In this document: in pieces, positions 5,494 to 9,351 of the stretch
Position numbering within the stretch: the stretch's first letter is position 1
Layout: every line of letters starts with the position of its first letter
From: Chloroflexota bacterium
GTDB lineage: Bacteria > Chloroflexota > Anaerolineae > Promineifilales > Promineifilaceae
Length of the DNA: 9,351 nucleotides
Direction: 5' to 3'
Assembly (NCBI GenBank): GCA_008501785.1
Contig: QQUD01000098.1
Coordinates: 1-9,351, forward strand
Made by a program: the position numbers and the translations under genes
Notes under the pieces: model-generated
Database searches by the model: none
What the model was told of the DNA's origin: nothing
What the model saw: the letters and a program-made list of their open reading frames with translations, nothing else

Positions 5494-8283
5494 ATGATAC
5501 TAAAATACGTTTTAAAGAATTTCTCCAGGCGCAAAGTTCGCACCATCCTCATGATTTTGTCCTTGATCGTGAGTACAGGGTTGATTGTAACGATGAGTGC
5601 GACGGTGGAGACGATACGTCAGTCGAATGTGGATTTGATTGCCAGTGCCGTGGGACGGTATGATCTTTCGATTAGCAAGATAGATACGAGTCCTGAGCCG
5701 TTTTTGCTGGTGGATGAGGTTGCTGAGCAGATGTGGGGGGCTAGTTCGCGGATTACGGCCGTTTATCCCCGCATTCAAGGCGACATCGAATATAATGTTC
5801 GGGGCGATGTGGGTCGTGGCACCCTGATTGCACTGGACCCAACTGTTGATGATGTAGGGATGGTCAATGTCGTTGAAGGCGACTATGTGATAGGTGATGG
5901 ACAGGTTGCTGTCCTTGAAGAAACGGCGCTCAACTTTGAAATTGGGGTGGGTGACACGGTTGACCTTTCCTACAGTTTTCCATTGCCACGGGAGACAGGC
6001 GAGGTGGCGACGGTGGGGGCGAGTGAACGGCGCATAAACGGCCGTTTTACCGTCAGCAGCATCGTGCGTCAAGATGGCATTACCGACAGCGGTGTGCGCA
6101 CTGGCTTCATTATGCATTTGGCAGATGCACAGGAATGGCTGAACATTCCAGCGCGGTCCAGCCAACTGATTGCTACCGTCGATCCATCCTTGTACGAATC
6201 AAATAATGCTGAAACGGCTGCTTTGCGTGTACGTGATGTGGCGAGTGCTGTACAGAAGCAGCTTGGTGACGACTATCAATACGCCCTTTCCAAAGCATCG
6301 GCACTTGACGGCGCGGCGCAGGGCTTCCTGGCTCTACAAGCTTTGATCAATACCTATGGTCTGACGGCGCTGGGCGTGGTCGGCTTGCTGGTACACACAT
6401 TGGTGATGACCAATGTGCAGGAGCAGCGGCGCGATATGGCTATTTTGCGCATTTTGGGCAGCCATCGCAATTTGCTATTCCAAATGGTGATTACCGAAGT
6501 GGTCGTTATTGGCTTGATTGGGGTCAGTTTTGGCGTGGGGTTGGGGCAGCTCATAACGACTTACATTGTCGTGCCACTGATTGAAAATCAGATGGCGCAG
6601 CAAGGGTTTACACCGACACTAACGCCTACCTTGTCAATTGGGGCGATTTCGCCAGCTATTATTGGTGCGTTTACCGTGTTGATTGCCAGCAGCATCAAAC
6701 CGGCACAGGACGCAGCTAATACCAAGGTGATGCACGCCATTAATCCTGGTGTTGCGGACAATATCCAGCTCGAAGATTTGGCAAACTTGCGTGAACGCAA
6801 GCCAAACACACGCCTCTTTTTATCTGGTGTGGCGCTGATGCTCATTTTTGCGTTGATTTCTGGTTTTCAGGTGGTCGATACCTTTGGCGGACCGGCCTTA
6901 GAAGTGATGTTTTTCTTGTTGGCGCTGATTTTGCTGGTATTGGGCTTAGGGTTGATGTTTTTCATCACAACACGGCCGTTTGAGCGACTCGTACTGTTTG
7001 TGATGGGGTTTATCTTTCCCCGCCTGACCTTTTTTGCCAAGCGCAATGTGGGGCGCGGCCAACTGCGAAACACGTTGATTGCGCTGTTGGTGTTGTTTAG
7101 CGGTGTGCTGCCCAGCTTTTTAGCCACACAATTGGCCCTAGAAAATGCTAACTTTGAAACATCTACTAAACTCAGCATGGGTGCCCCGGTTAATATCCGG
7201 TCATTTGGTGGGTTCCATAGGCGAACTGTGGAAAACGATGAACGGTTGCGTCCCAGCTTTTTGCGTGATGATTTAGCCACAGTTCCTGGGTTTGACAAGA
7301 TTGTGGGGGTGAGTTACGACTATAATAGTCGGGCGTCGGATCCGGTTGGGCTGCGGCGAGCCAGTGTGTCGGTTGTTGGTGTTAACGACCGACTAGACCC
7401 CATCCTCTTCCCTGAAATCACCGAATTTGCTTTTGGCGGCACGGAAAGCCTAAACCAGATTTTACTGGAACCAGACACGATTATCATTAGCGAAGGGTTG
7501 GCCCAACATTTGGTTGTGAAATATGGCGATACGATCAAGCTGACTGGCGAAGGTATGGACCATACCGTAAATGCCCGTATTGTGGGTATTGTGCGCCGCC
7601 TTCCTGGTTTTGACGACATGGGGCGCAGCCGTTTGGAAGCGCAAAACCACAGCACAATTATCATGTCGATGGACAGTTTCCGCAGCTTCATTACGCCTCT
7701 CAACGACCCATTACCGCCGCCAGACGATCCGGTGTACGTGCGCGTATTGGGCAAGCTGCATCCTGGAACCGATGCGCAAGATGTGGCTGATGAGATGGGG
7801 AACCGGTATGGATTGGATTATGGGTTCTGGACGCGCTTTTTAGAAACGCAGCTTGAGTTTAACGAACAGGCACAGGCAACGCAGCAGGTCTTTTTACTGG
7901 TGCTGACGGTGATTTCGTTCACAACGGCCGTTTTCGGTGTATTCGCCGTCATTTACGTCACAATCTATGCACGCCGGCTGGAAATTGGCATGTTAAAAGC
8001 AGTGGGTATGCTGCGGCGCGAGCTGACAGGTATGCTCATTGTTGAGTCGATCACGATGACGGTTGGTTCGGCACTGGCTGGCATTGCTGCTGGTGCGTCG
8101 ATGGGCTATGTCTCGTTTTACAGTGAACATGCATTGGCGCAGGAGCCGGTTACGTTTGCGGTTGATACCACGGTGATGCCATTTATTGTAATTATGGTGG
8201 TACTCGCCAGTATTTTGGGCGCAACGTTCTCGGCGCGGCGCATTGTGAAGAAGCAAGCAGTTGATATTTTGAGGATGCAGTAA
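5494..8283 (+). CDS. Double-FtsX ABC transporter permease
   Basis: Membrane subunit partnering the upstream ATPase. The 929 residues contain two tandem MacB/FtsX-like halves. Half one has helix 17-38 after the basic NFSRRKVRTILM (9-20), an extracytoplasmic MacB-PCD-like domain (about 40-280), and an FtsX core of three helices (about 283-306, 330-358, 383-402) containing QEQRRDMAILRILGSHRN (309-326). Two extra helices (about 441-460 and 469-490) join the halves. Half two repeats the pattern: NVGRGQLRNTLIALL (518-532), external domain (550-790) and helices near 795-824, 845-876 and 893-915, with YARRLEIGMLKAVGMLRREL (825-844). The RR..E/D...LRxLG-type coupling segments are the usual ATPase contacts. 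About ten helices result. This architecture is seen in lipoprotein-release or peptide and lipid export permeases. ATG at 5494 lacks a Shine-Dalgarno and is probably coupled to the ATPase stop 10 nt upstream. Substrate unknown. Confidence 0.93.
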   Translation: MILKYVLKNFSRRKVRTILMILSLIVSTGLIVTMSATVETIRQSNVDLIASAVGRYDLSISKIDTSPEPFLLVDEVAEQMWGASSRITAVYPRIQGDIEYNVRGDVGRGTLIALDPTVDDVGMVNVVEGDYVIGDGQVAVLEETALNFEIGVGDTVDLSYSFPLPRETGEVATVGASERRINGRFTVSSIVRQDGITDSGVRTGFIMHLADAQEWLNIPARSSQLIATVDPSLYESNNAETAALRVRDVASAVQKQLGDDYQYALSKASALDGAAQGFLALQALINTYGLTALGVVGLLVHTLVMTNVQEQRRDMAILRILGSHRNLLFQMVITEVVVIGLIGVSFGVGLGQLITTYIVVPLIENQMAQQGFTPTLTPTLSIGAISPAIIGAFTVLIASSIKPAQDAANTKVMHAINPGVADNIQLEDLANLRERKPNTRLFLSGVALMLIFALISGFQVVDTFGGPALEVMFFLLALILLVLGLGLMFFITTRPFERLVLFVMGFIFPRLTFFAKRNVGRGQLRNTLIALLVLFSGVLPSFLATQLALENANFETSTKLSMGAPVNIRSFGGFHRRTVENDERLRPSFLRDDLATVPGFDKIVGVSYDYNSRASDPVGLRRASVSVVGVNDRLDPILFPEITEFAFGGTESLNQILLEPDTIIISEGLAQHLVVKYGDTIKLTGEGMDHTVNARIVGIVRRLPGFDDMGRSRLEAQNHSTIIMSMDSFRSFITPLNDPLPPPDDPVYVRVLGKLHPGTDAQDVADEMGNRYGLDYGFWTRFLETQLEFNEQAQATQQVFLLVLTVISFTTAVFGVFAVIYVTIYARRLEIGMLKAVGMLRRELTGMLIVESITMTVGSALAGIAAGASMGYVSFYSEHALAQEPVTFAVDTTVMPFIVIMVVLASILGATFSARRIVKKQAVDILRMQ

Positions 8284-8384
8284 GAAATAATGAATTGTGA
8301 ATAATGAATTGTGAATGGCGAATGAACTTCCCTACTTCACAATTCATTATTCACAATTCTCAATTCATTATTTCTTTCTTTTTT
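8284..8384 (+). terminator. Long imperfect hairpin with T-rich tail between permease and adaptor
   Basis: The 5' arm (8284-8315) pairs along its entire length with the 3' arm (8336-8374), apart from one 7-base bulge in the 3' arm. The loop is 20 bases (8316-8335). The 3' arm leads into TTTCTTTCTTTTTT (8371-8384), which fits a rho-independent terminator. The arms are built of repeated AATGAATTGTG units, typical of dispersed AT-rich intergenic repeats. It starts directly after the permease stop. It may lower expression of the adaptor gene relative to the transporter. Confidence 0.6.
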
Positions 8385-8389
8385 GAATT

Positions 8390-8394
8390 GAGGA
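8390..8394 (+). promoter_or_regulatory. Ribosome binding site of the adaptor lipoprotein
   Basis: GAGGA lies 7 nt before the ATG at 8402 and just after the T-rich tail of the hairpin. It fixes the start, which also gives a proper lipoprotein signal. Confidence 0.75.
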
Positions 8395-8401
8395 TTTGAT
8401 C

Positions 8402-9351
8402 ATGAATCGTTTTTTCCAGTTAACGTTAATTAGTTTGATTTTATTGGGATTGGTTGGCTGTCAGCAGGGCGAATTGCCTGAAGATATTGAGGCGACAACT
8501 GAGGCTGAGTCTGAAGAAGCTACACCTGAAGTTGTGCCAACGACACCGCCGCCTGTGGCATCCACGGTGTTGGCGGATGGGCAGATTGTGGCGGTGAATC
8601 CGGCGTTGGTGCTGAGTTTTGAGGCAAACGGCCGTTTGCTCGAACTTAATGTACAGGCTGGTGATTCGGTGAAGGCTGGTGATGTGATTGGCACGCTGGA
8701 TGATGGGACGCTGCAAGACAACGTGACCAATGCCACGCTCCAGTTGAATCAGGCTGAGATCAGTCTGGCACAGGCGCAGCTTTCGCTTGACAATTTGCTG
8801 ACGTGGGAGCCAGATGAAACGGCCGTTGCGTTGGCAGAAGCTAACTTAGAAGCAGCTGAGGCCGGACTTGAAAACGCACAAACCTCAGACTCTGTGGCTG
8901 GAAATAGTGCAACCTCGGCCCGTATTGCGGTCGAGCAAGCCGAGAGAGCTTTGGTTGATGCCCAGGAAGCCTATACCACAGCGTTTGATCCAGGTCGTGA
9001 TTGGGAACAATATATTGATGAACCGGTTTGTTATGATGGGCAGGGAGGCCCCGTGCCATGTACGGGTCCATTTTTAAGCACACGCATCGAAAATGAACGG
9101 AAAAATGCACCGCTTCAGGTGCAGGCGGCAGAAGAAAATTTGCAGATTGCCCGTGCGCAGTATAGTTTGGCAATTGCGGGGATAAATAATGATACGGCCG
9201 TTTCTGCAAACCTACCTGTTGTGATCGCACAGCAATCATTAGAACTGGCAACAACCGGACCCAAAGAATCTGAAATTGATGCGGCCCGTCTTCAAGTTGA
9301 TCAGGCAGAAATCTCACTGGAACAAAGCCAATTTAGTTTGCAGCAGGCGCA
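8402..9351 (+). CDS. HlyD/MacA-type adaptor lipoprotein, C-terminus cut by window edge
   Basis: Membrane-fusion or periplasmic-adaptor protein expected to work outside the cytoplasmic membrane with the upstream ATPase and permease. The visible 316 residues start with a lipoprotein signal, MNRFFQLTLISLILLGLVGC, with lipobox LVGC and acylation at C20. An acidic, proline- and threonine-rich linker (24-52) follows. Then comes a biotinyl/lipoyl-like half-motif (58-101) with FEANGRLLELNVQAGDSVKAGDVIGTL. From about 104 to 195 and from 236 to the edge the sequence is Ala/Gln/Glu/Leu-rich with heptad spacing, the coiled-coil hairpin of the family. Between these coils is an insertion (194-235) with two cysteines, C210 and C220. 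The second lipoyl half, beta-barrel and C-terminal domain lie beyond the window. Being a MacA-like partner of a MacB-like ATPase supports a tripartite-type export role. No outer-membrane TolC partner is visible. Confidence 0.9.
   Translation, partial: MNRFFQLTLISLILLGLVGCQQGELPEDIEATTEAESEEATPEVVPTTPPPVASTVLADGQIVAVNPALVLSFEANGRLLELNVQAGDSVKAGDVIGTLDDGTLQDNVTNATLQLNQAEISLAQAQLSLDNLLTWEPDETAVALAEANLEAAEAGLENAQTSDSVAGNSATSARIAVEQAERALVDAQEAYTTAFDPGRDWEQYIDEPVCYDGQGGPVPCTGPFLSTRIENERKNAPLQVQAAEENLQIARAQYSLAIAGINNDTAVSANLPVVIAQQSLELATTGPKESEIDAARLQVDQAEISLEQSQFSLQQA

Larger units (their letters stand above)
816..9201. repeat. Highly iterated palindrome ACGGCCGT, 12 copies
   Basis: The 8-bp palindrome ACGGCCGT occurs near 817, 1517, 1594, 2617, 3666, 5755, 6038, 6972, 7924, 8628, 8819 and 9194. 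Nine of these extend to AACGGCCGTT and four to at least AAACGGCCGTTT (816, 2615, 6036, 8626). The last is part of the 16-bp palindrome GCAAACGGCCGTTTGC (8624-8639). Two copies are intergenic and ten lie inside genes. Chance expectation for one octamer in 9.35 kb at even base use is about 0.14. The pattern resembles HIP1 of cyanobacteria in kind, not in sequence. Function unknown. Confidence 0.9.

Noticed and set aside
5512..6165. Long minus-strand frame of 217 codons
   Set aside because: It lies antisense within the well-supported permease gene, and its His/Arg/Thr-rich composition is typical of a reverse shadow.
8284..8374. AATGAATTGTG repeats as a transposon end or MITE
   Set aside because: I see no target-site duplication or terminal motif, and the T-rich tail fits a terminator or a dispersed intergenic repeat at least as well.

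Overview
The window looks like part of a chromosome from an uncultured, moderate-GC bacterium. I favour Chloroflexota (Anaerolineae/Ardenticatenia-like), from gene style (a GT39 membrane protein, a roughly 930-residue double-FtsX permease, a lipoprotein adaptor) and from a palindromic octamer, ACGGCCGT, present 12 times. This assignment is inference and no marker gene is present. I see no phage, transposase, CRISPR, tRNA or rRNA.

Layout. Minus strand, 1-2447: a GT39-type membrane glycosyltransferase, then 48 bp downstream an aldo/keto reductase cut by the window's left edge. Positions 2448-2732 form a divergent intergenic region. It holds a good sigma70-like promoter for the plus strand, followed at the predicted transcription start by four GTTAAC-type repeats resembling Pho boxes. 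Plus strand, 2733-4359: a two-gene phosphate module, a PiT-family transporter followed by a DUF47/PhoU-like protein. Positions 4360-4748 are a 389-bp AT-rich intergenic region with a long stem-loop, a strong promoter with an inverted repeat around its -10 box, and two further leader stem-loops. Plus strand, 4749 to the right edge: a MacB/LolD-type ABC ATPase, a 929-residue double-FtsX permease, a 100-bp hairpin with a T-rich tail, and a HlyD/MacA-type adaptor lipoprotein cut by the right edge.

How the genes work together. PiT and the DUF47 protein form a known low-affinity phosphate uptake pair, and the repeats are placed where a Pho-type regulator would repress. The last three genes form a tripartite-like ABC export or envelope-remodelling system (ATPase, permease, adaptor). 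GT39 and the aldo/keto reductase look like ordinary envelope or metabolic genes without an evident joint pathway.

The most notable signals are not genes. They are the ACGGCCGT palindrome (about 0.14 copies expected by chance, read in all three frames inside genes), the Pho-box-like array over the pit start site, and the long inverted repeat between permease and adaptor. The gene content itself is mostly of familiar types and I did not find a clearly new system.
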